Assembly (NCBI RefSeq): GCF_029227915.1
Contig: NC_079882.1
Coordinates: 12,710,001 to 12,774,000, forward strand
From: Hydractinia symbiolongicarpus
Taxonomy: Eukaryota; Cnidaria; Hydrozoa; Anthoathecata; Hydractiniidae
Direction of reading: 5' to 3'
Length of the DNA stretch: 64,000 nucleotides
Shown piece after piece: positions 1 through 11,047 of this stretch; the stretch's first letter is position 1, and each line of letters starts with the position of its first letter. The notes beneath the pieces were generated by a model. It saw only the letters and a list, made by a program, of their open reading frames with translations, did not search any database and was not told where the DNA came from. The translations under genes were made by a program, and so were the position numbers.

Positions 1-3000
1 CATGTTGTAAGTTCGATCATTATTCCAGTACCCTGAAAATAAAAAAGTGGACTCCTGGTGCGTTAAACTGTTTGTATACCATAAGTTGTGATTTTTACCC
101 TGCATTTTTCGAATCAATGGTTTTTAATTATTTAATTTTTTTCAGTACAAATACGATTCGTTAACAGCACATTATTATTTACTATATAAACATCGACAAA
201 AAACGCCGAGACCGAAAGTTTCGTTTAAAACACCGACAAGGTATATTTTCTTATCCGCTTTATTTTTGTTATTCACCAGTATTGTACGCCGTATGTCGTT
301 TCTATTTAGCTAAGGTAGTACTGCAGCATCAATGACTTTGTAATTTTCAAGTTTCCCAATACCTATCGACGCAATATTGTCGTTGGTCTTAATTTTTCTT
401 ACGTCACTATTTCGTTACTCTGAAAAGTAGAATTTAGTTTGGCGACATTTTTAAATTGTAAAGAACAAAATTTGCGTCACGAAATTTGGTCAATATCTAA
501 ATTTTAGATGCATTAGACGTTTAAAAATATTTTGTCGGCCTTAATTTTCACACTAACCTTGATTTACATTGGCCTTAATTTTCGTCATCTTAAAATTTTT
601 AACTTAGGGCAGACAAATTTTGGACCGTTAAGTTACCTTGTGCTATTTGTTTATAAGTTTTTGTAAAGTTTAACCATGTAACTGATATTTCAACTCCATT
701 TCGTTTTTAGAGAAAAACCACAAAGCAGAATACCACAAGTATTCATTTGTTTTTGTTGTTGTTTTTTGTATACAATTCTTAATTATGGTGAAATGCATTT
801 TTGTTCATTGTACTTTTTAAAGTAGAATCATGAATAAGAAACACTGACGAACTCTCGTAAATATTGTGCGATAGTGAGAGTTTTTCCCATGTAAACATTT
901 CTCAGGATTTCATTTTTTCCTCATTTCTTCACACTTCTTCCTCATTTACCCATTTGTAGACTGGGCGACAATGTGTAAGTTTAAGCATTGATGATATTGA
1001 TGTCACACCTACACGCCAAAGCAGATCGAAAAGCTGTTCTACTGACAGTAAGTGTTTAGCATTTCTTCCTGCATTTAATAGTCAAATTTGTAACAGTAAA
1101 TTTAATGTCTAAAATTTAAAAGCTCTTGAAAGGTTTAAATTCTTCATAAAGTTCTACATGCTAAGATTCGGCTGCTTTTTGCACGAAAAATGTATGCGCA
1201 CATATCTTACGCGTCTAAGTATTTTTTTTTTAGATGATGGAATACCCTACATTGACCCGTCTGGGGTGGATTATATCTCCCCATTAAGAGACACGAGAGA
1301 GTAAGATTTGTTTTGACAATGCTCTAGTGTTTGTACCGCTAAGACTAATTAGATTTTCTGTTGTAATTAATTCGTAATTTGTAAGAAGGCATTATTTGTT
1401 TGATGTGTATGTTTGTACCTTTATTGTCTTCTATACATAGAATGTTTATAAGAAGTGTAGCAGGGTGTCTACCACACTTTACAAAGGTTACCTTTAACCT
1501 TATGTTTTTTCGTTTTTAATATCGTTGGAAAACTCAAAGACCAAGGAGTATTAAGTCAAAATAATAAATATAAATATTACAAAGTAGTTGAGTAAAGTAC
1601 GAAACATTTTTCTGGTGAGTTATTTTGAATGGAATTTAAGTCTCTTCCTATTAGGTATTTTATCTAGGTATTTTCTGTGTGTCTATGTGCTTAAGAACCT
1701 TGCAATATGACAAACAATTTTAATCAAAAGCCTTTTAAAAAGGTTAAAGAAATGAGAGAAAAACCTTGGCAGACGTATATGGCAGATATATAAGATGCGC
1801 ATCTATCTAGTCAAAGCCTGTCATGCTTAATTTGATTTACCTTTAGAAAAGCTGCTTCTCAAGTTGATAATCTCAACAGATTAATATCTTTGACTCCAGC
1901 CAGGCCAAGACCTGTTTTTACTAACAAAAAAGTTGGACTAGCGGTTGGCATCATGACGCCAAAATTCGCCAAAAGAGTGAGTGTATCTAATTTACATCTA
2001 CGTCTGTGTTTACTTTTTTTGAAACGTGATAGTAATTTCTCTTTAAGATTGGAAAACGAGTTGTAAACTTGATGACTCCCAGGAAAATTCCCACCTCAGA
2101 ACAACCTAGAAAGATTAAGGTGGGATCTTCTTTTTTTGTGCTAGTTACTAACTTGTTTAAAAAATATCCGGGCTTGCCATTGTAATTTTAAGCTGCTATT
2201 GTCCAGTCAAATTAACTTTTAGTCGAATTAGCGTGAAACTACATGTTGTTATCACATTGTTAAATTAATTTGAGAAACTTTTAAAAGATTGCACTTAACT
2301 AAAATAATACGCACCAGCACGAATTGCCATCGATTTGACATCGAGACCGGCTGCAAAAAAACCCTGGTACAGGCCTGTGAGTTCTGTAATGCGATTGGTT
2401 TACATCCAATATGGATAATATATTAACGTGTCATAATATATGCAACGAATTACTTAAAGATGGCGGATTTTATACAAAAACATCGAAACTAATATTGACC
2501 AAAAATCGGTGATTTATAGATGGGTGAGAAAAGACTAGCTATCTTCCAACATGCATGTACATAGGCAAACGTAATAAGCCATTACTGAATGAAAATAAAT
2601 CGTGTTTTTGTTTTCATTTTTCTACTTAAAAAAACAAGTGCTCTTCCCAATGTGTAGTTTTTTGTTGGTCTGTTATGTATAGTTAGCTAGCAGACACATC
2701 ACACTTGTGCAAAATTTAGCCACAAAGGTCACAGCTAGCTAGAAAAATGTCACGTTTCGAAGCAAAATTCGGGTCTAAAACTGCTACAAAAAGGATTTAC
2801 CTAAAATGAAATTATCCACAAGGCATATTTTGCTAAAGATCCTAAAAACGTGCTAACCAAAGAAAAAGTTTACTTAACTAGCTATAATTTTTTTTTGCCA
2901 TAGTTCAACTGGGAAAGTTGCTAGCTGAGGGAATGGAAGAGATTGTAGCGTAGATATCAGGACTGAAGTTTGCTGAGCAAGATGCTTAATTTGTGACCCC

Positions 3001-4803
3001 ATTTTAAACATAGTCTTGTTAACTGGGTTGCTTATAAAAGATTTTTCGGCCAACATTTATAAGACGTTGAAAAATATTTTATACCTAGCTAACTTCGATT
3101 TTATTTCCTTATTTAATATGGAACTAGCTAGATGCCACAATCTAAGACTTAACTTTTTCCCAAAGAGGTACTAGACTTATAAAATATAAAAGCTAGCCAG
3201 CTAAATTGAGCCTAGATTGTCTTCTTGTATCAGTATATCCCAACAAAATCAGCTTTATCTAATCACATGTTATTACATTTTGTTGACAAATATTGCTTCT
3301 TAAAAGATTTCATCACTATAAAATATAGTTTCAGGATGAGCAAATAATAACTTGGTTTGAAATAAAACTTTCGAAAGTCAAGCGTTGAAAAACATAAACA
3401 ACTAAACGACATCGTCTTCGCCAGATGCATGTGAAAAACAAGGACTCGATCAAGTTGCTTTTACTAGCTGCACAAATTGTAACAGCGAGACAAACTCATT
3501 AATTATTTTAGTAACCAGTATACTGGTCATAAAAAGCAACCTGTACCAGGGTCTTGTTAAGTCGTCAAGTAAGCGCTAGCAGCTTTGACATAGGCAACAA
3601 ACCCTGGGACGAGGATGGGATTGAACTAACCTTTTTCCAGGGCGAAATGAGACTCCACGCCCCTTGTTTGTACTCTTATTAGGTTGTATTTCTTTTCAAA
3701 GGGCGTTTATAAAGTAAGTACAACGTCAACCAAACCAGCCAAAATTGTCCGACAAGAAGTTGAAACGGCCTTAGCAACATTACGTGATTCAGAAAGATTG
3801 TACGGCTATGAAGCTTCGAAGTAAGTAAAAAAAATTGTACATTATTGTAGTTAAGTTAAAAAGACTGAAGTCTTGTACTTAAATGGCATTGTTGCAGTTC
3901 TATTAATTTCCACTTCAGGAGAAGCTGATCTAATAATAAGCTGATTGGTTTGAGCAGATGTTTTATTTTGACAAGTTGTTCTTTAGATTCAAGTTTAAAT
4001 GCAAGGGACGCGATGAAAGAGGTGCCAAACTTATATTCCAACTGGAAATCTGCTCTGTTCCTGGTCTTGATACTATAGTAGGTAAGTGAAACGCCAGTCA
4101 GAAACCTGTCTAGTAGTATTTAGGCCTAAAGAAACCAAAAGATAAAGTCTGGGGGTTTGGATCATGGTGAAATGATCTGTGGGCTATTTTTAAATCTAGT
4201 CAAAAACGGATAAATAAAAATTAAACGTAGAGAAAAAAATCGGCGAAAAAGAAGAAGTAAATGTGAATTCTTTTCGACCTTGCTCGGTCTGACTTTGATC
4301 TGACAAAGACCTTGATCAGTGAAAACGCTTAATTTTTTGTTCTATAAAAACTTTTAGATGGATGTTAAATTTCTAATTTGGTTAAAGATACGTTTGTACC
4401 TAAATATACCCAAAATAGTTCGTTACATATTCTGATTTAAAGAATATGAACGAGCTGCATATAAATAAACATCTTTCTCCTCATCCTGAGAAAACAGTAG
4501 CAACTGTACTTTGCAAATAATTTGTTATAATTTTGTCGTTCACAACTGTTTAGTGGTGTGACTGACAATTTTTTTAAACTGAAAGTAAAAATCTAACTAA
4601 AATTACTCATGTGTTATGGTGATGATTCATTACATCGAGTTCTTCGCTTGGTTATACTTCTTCAGTTTATACTTCTGTAAAATTATCGAGACTAAACTAA
4701 ACAACGACTTTATTTTATAGGTATACGCCACAGCCGTTTAAAAGGAGATGCTTGGGCATACAAGAAAACATGCGATATGATACTTGGGATGATCAAAATT
4801 TAA
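1..4803 (+). CDS. MELK: MELK kinase, 3' exons with UBA end, TP-rich linker and KA1 domain (partial)
   Basis: This is the C-terminal half of maternal embryonic leucine zipper kinase, a cell-cycle Ser/Thr kinase of the AMPK-related family. Exons by GT-AG and phase: about 1-6 (donor GTAAGT at 7), 146-240, 711-738, 960-1047, 1234-1300, 1847-1976, 2048-2119, 3702-3820, 3987-4081 and 4721-4803 (stop TAA). They give about 258 residues in one continuous frame. The first full exon reads YDSLTAHYYLLYKHR, matching the end of the MELK UBA segment. The middle is basic and rich in TP sites (LTPARP, IMTPKF, LMTPRK), as in the MELK regulatory linker. The last three exons form the KA1 membrane-binding domain, ending GIRHSRLKGDAWAYKK, close to the vertebrate MELK C-terminus. 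The kinase domain lies upstream of the window. The 1.6-kb intron 2120-3701 holds repeat DNA. Confidence 0.93.
2361..3552. mobile_element. Possible non-autonomous DNA transposon inside a MELK intron
   Basis: ACCCTGGTACAGG at 2361-2373 and its exact reverse complement at 3540-3552 bound about 1.2 kb of non-coding AT-rich DNA. Just outside, at 3601-3616, lies CCCTGGGACGAGGATG, which resembles the CCTCGTCCC ends found elsewhere in the window (35285, 56539). No transposase frame is visible. The 13-bp inverted match could mark terminal repeats or two separate insertions of one family. Target-site duplications were not resolved. Confidence 0.4.
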
Positions 4804-6760
4804 ATACATGATAACGCGGTTATGAAATGTATATAAACAAAATTTTTTTGGTATATTAACCATTTTGTTATTCAGAGAAAGGCGAGCTCGCTGATTGATG
4901 TTACACTGTCAAATTATAGAACTCATTTTAAGCTTGTTATGCTTAGCTTATACATATGTATATATATCTATATGATTGTTAGTGTGGGAAGCCACAAAAG
5001 CAGGTTTAAGATATCATTGTTGACATCTCGCGAATTTCAGTCTGACTTTATTCAGTATGTCAGATACTGTGATCACAAAAGACACTGCCTTAATATTACT
5101 AATTTTCGCTGGTGTTAGTTTTTGCGCTTTGGTCAAACTCGCATAATTTGTGTACCAGCAAAATGCTCTTTAAGATGCTATTCGCGAAAATGAATACAAG
5201 AAAAAATATCAAGAAATTTTTAATTTTTTTGTGTCAGAGTGAAAAAGATGCCAATGTCAACCGCACGGGATCATTGAAAGTGTGCTTTAGTGAGTAACTG
5301 TTTGACAAAAAATATTATTTTCTTTTAAAAGTGATTTGGGAAAATGAATAACATTTTGTTTCCGTAACAATTCTCACCATAATACTGCAACAAGCAGAAA
5401 CCCCACAGTCGTATATTATATCAAGTAAATTATCTAAAGAATTTCTATGTAGCTCAAAAATATTTGAATAAAAATATTTAAAAATTTTTTTTCTATTTCT
5501 TCGCTTCTTCTGCTCTCATTACCACCGAAGAAAATGTTTGCTAAAGTGTTTTTTCATGCATCAATTAATTCATAACTTAGAAAATTTTAAAACAAGAGAA
5601 ATTCCAAGTTAAAAAGGTCAATAAAACAATTATTGAAACAATTACAGGAAGATTTAATTGCTTTATTCAATGAAGGACTATCTCTCATTATGAACAGACT
5701 TTCTCTGATTTCAAGGTGGTAATTATTCTCGCCAGAACGTCAAAGTCGACAAACGATGCGGGTATGATGGTTGCAGATTGTTTACTGATTAAACAGTTGT
5801 TTACTGATTCAGTTTTCAGGTGTCCATATTTGTTTGGCCATAATAGGTGGCATTGCAGCCATCACACGTGTAACGATATCTATCTATCTAATTATCTATC
5901 TCCTCAGTCGATTTTAAAGATTTCGCCTTCGCTGGCGAAAATCAAAAAAAGCAGCCACTTTCACTTGCAAAAAATACGGTAAAATCAGCAGTAAAACGCA
6001 TGTACGTCTGCTTGTTTTATGCAGACAATATTGGAAAAATAGCGACAAAAAGTGAGCGGCTAAAGACGCGTCCGCGTCTTAAAACATGGGGATCGAGGGG
6101 ATTCCAAACAAAAGGGAACTCTTTCTTCCTAACTATGTGGTACTTTCCAACTTATCAGGATACGGGTCAATTAAAAAGGGAAGAGTCGAATGGTCTAAAA
6201 TATAAAGAATTGATGTTGCTTCGAATTCGCTTTCAGCGGTTCTTTTTGTACGCAAAAATTAAACCTGTGTTCGGACTGGAACAAATTTTTTTGACGCCGA
6301 AATCATCAAAACCAATGCCAAGTCAATGCAATGGAAATAACTCCAGAATGGCAACTAAGGCAGTGCGGTAGAAAGAATTTTTTGGAGGGGTCTTATTTAA
6401 GGGGGAGACAACATTTGTTTTTTATTTTCCAACCAAAAATGACAACAGACAAATAAAGAAGTAAAAACAGAACACAAATCTGTAAAATGTTTCAACAGGT
6501 GTTTGTTTATTGATTTTGTTCATAACTCTTTTATTCACACTACGCGTTTGAAATCACGGATTTTCTTTATAACTTAAATCGTTTTCATTTGCAAATAATT
6601 ATTTGTAGAAAGAAAAAGAGTAATCATAAAACTCTACAGTAGCAGGTGAATTATATTTTTTGTCAACAGCTTTAGATTTCCCTCTTACTCGTAGTGAAAC
6701 GTTGGTTCTTAGTGGTCAAGTAGAAAACACGCCTAAAAGAAAACTGTAATCAACCACCTA
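4804..6760. other. Gap between MELK and the first GPCR gene
   Basis: No gene is supported here. A 29-codon ATG frame at 5057-5146 begins with a hydrophobic, signal-like stretch (TALILLIFAGVSFCALV) but ends at once, and no phase-consistent continuation was found. A splice-like segment at 5237-5292 (good pyrimidine tract and AG, then GTGAGT) is open but unconnected. A TCTA-rich stretch and a hairpin repeat lie at 5877-5945. The open frame 6000-6371 has no domain, signal or splice context and is probably chance. Confidence 0.5.
5907..5945 (+). repeat. Hairpin-ended dispersed repeat, copy 1
   Basis: The sequence CGATTTTAAAGATTTCGCC is followed at once by the inverted arm GGCGAAAATC. The same arrangement occurs reversed at 43694-43725 and, with changed arms, at 52200-52240 and 12392-12426. 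In this copy and the 43.7-kb copy a TCTA/CTCTAT-rich stretch lies on the far side of TTTAAAGA. This looks like a conserved end of one repeat family. Confidence 0.5.
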
Positions 6761-7627
6761 ATGGACGACGCTAAAAATAACGTTGAAAGTTTCACAAACG
6801 ACAGTGTTATCTTTATCATACTTGCAATTGTACTGATCATAACATCCATTTGTATCTACTTACAAAGAAATGACACTTATGGTTGCGTTTGTGTCAAACA
6901 CACAGTTTTCTCAATTTTTGTCTCAATTATTCTGTCGAGCATATGTGCTATTGTAGCCTATGCATTCTTATTTGCGTACAAATACCACAAAAAGAATGAT
7001 TTTGACTCGTTTATCTACCGTATGTATTTAACACTCTATTATCACAGCACTGGATTCAGATTGGCTTTCTCATTAGCGATGTTGTTGCTGGCCGTGCATA
7101 GATACTTTGCAGTCACAAATCCTTTGCGTTATAGAGATATGTGGGTTATAAAGAACACAAAGTTTATTTTATGCATTATGTGGTTAACAAGTACGATTAT
7201 ATTTGCTGTTCAATCCATTATCTTGTGGAAGATCCGCTTCACAACGAGCCAGCACGTCTTTAAACATATCATGTGTATTTGTTTTTCTTCTAATTTGGTT
7301 ACATGCGCTGTTATCACATTCCTCTACCTTCAAGTTATCCGTACGATCAGAAAACGAAACATATGCCTCAAAACATGCTCGCAATTAAAACAGGGAGTAA
7401 ACTATCGGACGATCATCATGTGTATGGCAATGAGCGCTCTATTCGTGTTCACGTACTTACCTTTATCTATTCACTTTCTTTATTACGGACGAAGAGAAAA
7501 TTATATTTGGATGTATATCTATTTGTTGGGGTTTGTCAACGAGCCAGTTGTGTACATCATAAAACGACTGTATGAAAAAAAATGTTGTGTTGAAGATGCA
7601 GACACCAATGTAGCTGTAACATCGTGA
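6761..7627 (+). CDS. Divergent class A (rhodopsin-like) GPCR, intronless
   Basis: A 288-residue single-exon frame with seven hydrophobic segments (about residues 15-34, 47-73, 93-115, 134-155, 171-193, 217-240 and 248-268). The cytoplasmic end of TM3 reads AVHRYFAVTNPLRY (111-124), a DRY-box variant with His for Asp, followed by the usual NPLRY second loop. TM7 has NEPVVY (260-265) in place of NPxxY. TM1 lacks the usual GN pair, and no Cys is seen at the top of TM3. These are family motifs, so the receptor class is secure, but ligand and G protein cannot be read. The ATG at 6761 starts a short N-terminus with one sequon (NDS, 13). The tail is short and ends in a CC pair (275-276) that could be palmitoylated. 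It resembles fast-evolving orphan GPCR families of cnidarians. Confidence 0.88.
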   Translation: MDDAKNNVESFTNDSVIFIILAIVLIITSICIYLQRNDTYGCVCVKHTVFSIFVSIILSSICAIVAYAFLFAYKYHKKNDFDSFIYRMYLTLYYHSTGFRLAFSLAMLLLAVHRYFAVTNPLRYRDMWVIKNTKFILCIMWLTSTIIFAVQSIILWKIRFTTSQHVFKHIMCICFSSNLVTCAVITFLYLQVIRTIRKRNICLKTCSQLKQGVNYRTIIMCMAMSALFVFTYLPLSIHFLYYGRRENYIWMYIYLLGFVNEPVVYIIKRLYEKKCCVEDADTNVAVTS

Positions 7628-8055
7628 TCTACTGAGCACAATATTTATTTCAAACACTAGTTTTTGAATTCAGTCTGTCTGGAACAGTTTTTTTAGTGCT
7701 TATCAACTTTTCTAGAACAAATTTCCCGATTCCTTGCGAGTGTTCAAAATTAATCCGCAAAAAAAGAACGGGCAGTTTAAGAGATTATATAAAATCTAGA
7801 CGACATATGTCCTATATATATATGCCCATATCTGGAGAAACTTGTTTGTTGGGTCTAAACTTAGTTGACTTTATAGAAGAGGCAGCTTTGTTTTAAATCA
7901 AGATAAATCTATTTTCTCTTCAAACCTGAAAACAAACAAAATACAATTAAAATTAATTAAGATGTTTTCGTATTCCTTTTTATCACTGGAGGACTCGCCT
8001 TGAAGTTTAAACTCATAGGCTTTCTTAATCAATTACTAGATTACTAATCAATTAC
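7628..8055. other. Gene-free stretch
   Basis: AT-rich sequence downstream of the GPCR. The short open frame at 7696-7896 shows no domain. Nothing else is recognised before the palindrome at 8056. Confidence 0.5.
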
Positions 8056-8111
8056 TTGCAATAGATTGCAACAAAAATGCCAATTGGCATTTTTGTTGCA
8101 ATCTATTGCAA
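8056..8111. repeat. Perfect 56-bp palindrome
   Basis: The 28-base half starting TTGCAATAGATTGCAACAAA is followed with no spacer by its exact reverse complement, centred on AATT at 8082-8085. Each arm also contains TTGCAA twice. Such loopless palindromes can extrude cruciforms or be the remains of a foldback element. It lies in non-coding DNA. Confidence 0.95.
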
Positions 8112-8307
8112 ACCACCTTGCCTAAACCTTTGGATTTCCTCTTGATTTTGAATTTGATAAACATAAGATGCCACTTTTCCAAAGATTGGATTTTATCAAA
8201 CGTTCTTGGTTTTTGAGATTTCAAGAAATTAAGAGTTAGTAATGAATGACAACTCAAGGTTTAAGGAATCAACTTTAACACTTGGGAAAGCATGTTGACA
8301 ATGGCTG

Positions 8308-8347
8308 ATTATTATTATTGTTATTGTTATTGTTATTGTTATTGTTA
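8308..8347. repeat. Microsatellite (TTATTG)n
   Basis: ATT units pass into about five TTATTG units. The tract directly abuts the CTAG end of the Helitron-like element at 8348. Confidence 0.85.
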
Positions 8348-9233
8348 CTAGTCGATAAAGCACGTGGAAAAATCCACTTAGGCAAAAGGCCATTAAAAAA
8401 TAAGTTTCTTTAGATGTTTTGCTGACGTAAGCAATGCATACGAACAGCTACTGTACACCCAGTTAAATATACTTAAACTAGGAACATATAGCTAAAACTA
8501 AAGCTAGCTATTTATGCTCAGTAAAACACATATAAAGAAAAACAATAGTAATGTAAAATAATAACATTACAGTGAGTTCAACAAACCAAAGTTTTCTGTT
8601 TGTTAGTCCAGCTAACAGCTTTATGTAGCATTTTGAATTTCAGGACAAATACATTAGTTACGCACCAGGACATACATTAATTATTCAACAAAATGTCAAC
8701 AAATATGGCTACTTTAAGAATTTGAGGCTTTTAGGTCGCTTTTGCTGAAAAAAGGGAGCCCGCTTGCTCCAGCGACATAAAAATCAAACGTCTAAAAATA
8801 TCAAAGTTCTTACTATTTGTGATTCCAAATCGACTTCAAACTCTAGCCTTTATTTTCTACCTCTAACTTCACTTTACTTCTAGCTCCACTTCCCACTTCC
8901 CACTTAACTTTTCTACTTCTTTACTTGAACTTTTTTCTATTTAAATATGCTTTTTAAAACACTTTTTTTACTTTTTTCGAAATAAAGTGACCATTCTTTT
9001 GTTTGTTTTTTTTGGTAGCGAGAGGACACCATTTTCGAAAGTTAGACGTTAAATTTATTTCAGCAAATTAAATTGAGTCGTTTTCATCACGTAAAGTGAA
9101 CAAAATAAACCCGCTAGCAAAATGGGCATAATTTTTCGGCGACTTTAAAGAGAATTTCGGCAACATCAAAGGAAAATGACGATATCAACTTTGCCTGTCA
9201 CAGACACACGGAACTGGCGTATTATTATATAGA
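8348..9233 (-). mobile_element. Degenerate Helitron-type non-autonomous element
   Basis: The left end (A then CTAGTCGATAAAGCACGTGG, with AAAAATCCAC following) matches the hairpin-plus-CTAG 3' end of the clean copies at 14368, 32222 and 39425. The right end, GTATTATTATATAGA followed by T, matches their TC 5' end in reverse, next to a GACAGACAC-like stretch at about 9200. At about 0.9 kb it is longer than the other copies, and no protein frame is seen. The two ends could belong to separate fragments. Confidence 0.5.
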
Positions 9234-9280
9234 TTATTATTATTATTATTAATAATAATATTATTATTAATAACAAAAGG
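9234..9280. repeat. ATT/AAT microsatellite
   Basis: Runs of ATT followed by AAT, partly self-complementary, directly after the Helitron-like end. Confidence 0.8.
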
Positions 9281-9294
9281 GTGTATTTTGTTAT

Positions 9295-9470
9295 TTAAAG
9301 CTCTTATTTGAGCTACGGAAGGCGTGCAATCACCACTTCCGCTCAACTAAAGAACCGCCTAAGATATCCTGATTCTCACTTTTATCGTCTCCGACATGAC
9401 TTAGCCAGGGGTTTGAATACATGACCTTCCGCACTGGAAGCCAAAACTCTACCACTGGACCACCAAACGA
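9295..9470 (-). repeat. tRNA-derived SINE
   Basis: On the minus strand it starts GGTGGTCCAGTGGTAGAGTT, a tRNA-like A box, with a B box (TATTCAAACCCC) about 40 bases on. The tail contains CTTAGGCGGTTCTTTAGTTG and ends with AGCTC...TTTAA. The tail is shared with the copies at 13768 and 57127 and its end with the copy at 44134, which marks a SINE rather than a tRNA gene; no cloverleaf is complete. Confidence 0.8.
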
Positions 9471-11047
9471 CAACTTATAACTTTCAGGAGTGGTGTCGTC
9501 AGGTATTTATCGCTACGCGGTAAGTCGGTACTATCTTGAACCAAAGCTGGGATCAATTTTCAAAAAACTTGGCTAATTTACCCGCTTCAGAATCGATAGG
9601 TTCATGAAGCTATCAACCTTAGCCGCTCATCAAAATCACACGATCCTATACAATATTTTAATCAGGATTTTATGCTGTACCAATAGGTGGCATCGGGCAT
9701 CCATCAGGACGGAATTATTACTGACGTCATCAAATTTTTATTATTTCCGTAACCCTTATTTTTCCTAAATTAAGTAGATTTTTCTGCAGGTTAATCTGCT
9801 AAACAGTTTAAAAAATTCTCTAGCAAATCTAGGGCGGATCTAAAATCAAGGGTTGTGGTGTTGTAAGAGGTATAAGCGTACGTTTTGTGTTTTTGCTAAA
9901 AAGGAGCTGAAATCTTCATAAACCTACAGCGAGTTTTTTAGTTACGAAGAATCTATTTTAGATTAGAATCCCTTTTTAGCGCAATAAATATAAGCGCAAT
10001 AGATAAAAGTACTTAATAAGAAAAACAATAAAACCGCCGTGGTTTTAACACTTGTATCACTGCTGAGGCCTGCTAATGGGAAATGTGTCCTTTAAGTGAA
10101 GACTCGAAACAGGGCTAGGGTTGCCATATTATTGTCTTAGCCAAAATTAGGCTTTTAGCAAATGGCTAGGCTGCCTAACCCTAGATCCGCGCCTGTAACT
10201 CTTTTGAAATTTAAAGGAAGTTTATCTTCCGACTTTAATAAAAAGTGAATAAGCAGTAGCGTCGAATAATGTCATCAACGGTAAATGTGTTCATGAGTTT
10301 TTCTCACTTTACTCATCTCACTGTCTTGTCATAGTTGTAGCATGTCATAAAAGAAACAAAATGGCAACAATACGTTTTAATGATGTCAGCACTGTTACCA
10401 ATGAATGTTTTATTACGAATTACAAAAAAAGCTAAAAAGCATCTTGTTTTGTCTGCATTGCTTACTGAATCATGCGCAACCAGAACATTATTTTAAGAAT
10501 ATCTCAGTTTCCTTTGTTTTAAGTGTGTTTATTTTCCTGGTGAAATTTAGACATTTATTAATTCAAAGAAAAACAAGTGATCTGGGGCAGAGAAACCAAT
10601 AAGCTGAAGATGAGGTAGTGTGTGGATTTCGCAACGTTTTGTATACGGAGGATACAATTCGTTTCTAAAAAAATTGCCGTGAAAAATAGATCATGGTAGC
10701 TAATGTGAATCGTAAAAATTTACACGCGTGAGAACGGAACAGTTGTTGCAAATAAGGGTATTTTTCACAGCTTTTAAATTAGCACTTGAAATATTTACTT
10801 TGTATTTAAAAATAACACTCTTTCCTACTACATAATAAGGAGATACTCGAGAACAAACTTCAAAATTTGTAACATGATTATGTTTTAGACTTTATATGGA
10901 TGTGTTAGATACAAAAACAGATGTATTTTTTACATTTCCTGGAGAAAGAAGATTAAAATACAAACAAAATCTAATAGAAGACACAAATATCTGATCTAAA
11001 CGAACTTTTACTCATCTCATGAAAAATATAAAGTTTTGGTAAATCAG
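9471..11047. other. Gene-free stretch upstream of the second GPCR
   Basis: AT-rich sequence. The small frame at 10405-10602 is not supported. No repeat was identified with confidence. Any promoter or 5' UTR exon of the GPCR at 11048 should lie here, but no core element was recognised. Confidence 0.4.

Noticed and set aside
5716-5982. 88-codon open frame
   Set aside because: It starts without an ATG context of its own gene and runs through the TCTA tract and the hairpin repeat.
6000-6371. 123-codon open frame
   Set aside because: No domain, signal, or splice context; it lies between repeats, and composition does not resemble the nearby genes.
11036-11047. Upstream start of the second GPCR at TTG
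   Set aside because: TTG is not a normal animal start codon; the ATG at 11048 gives a complete receptor.
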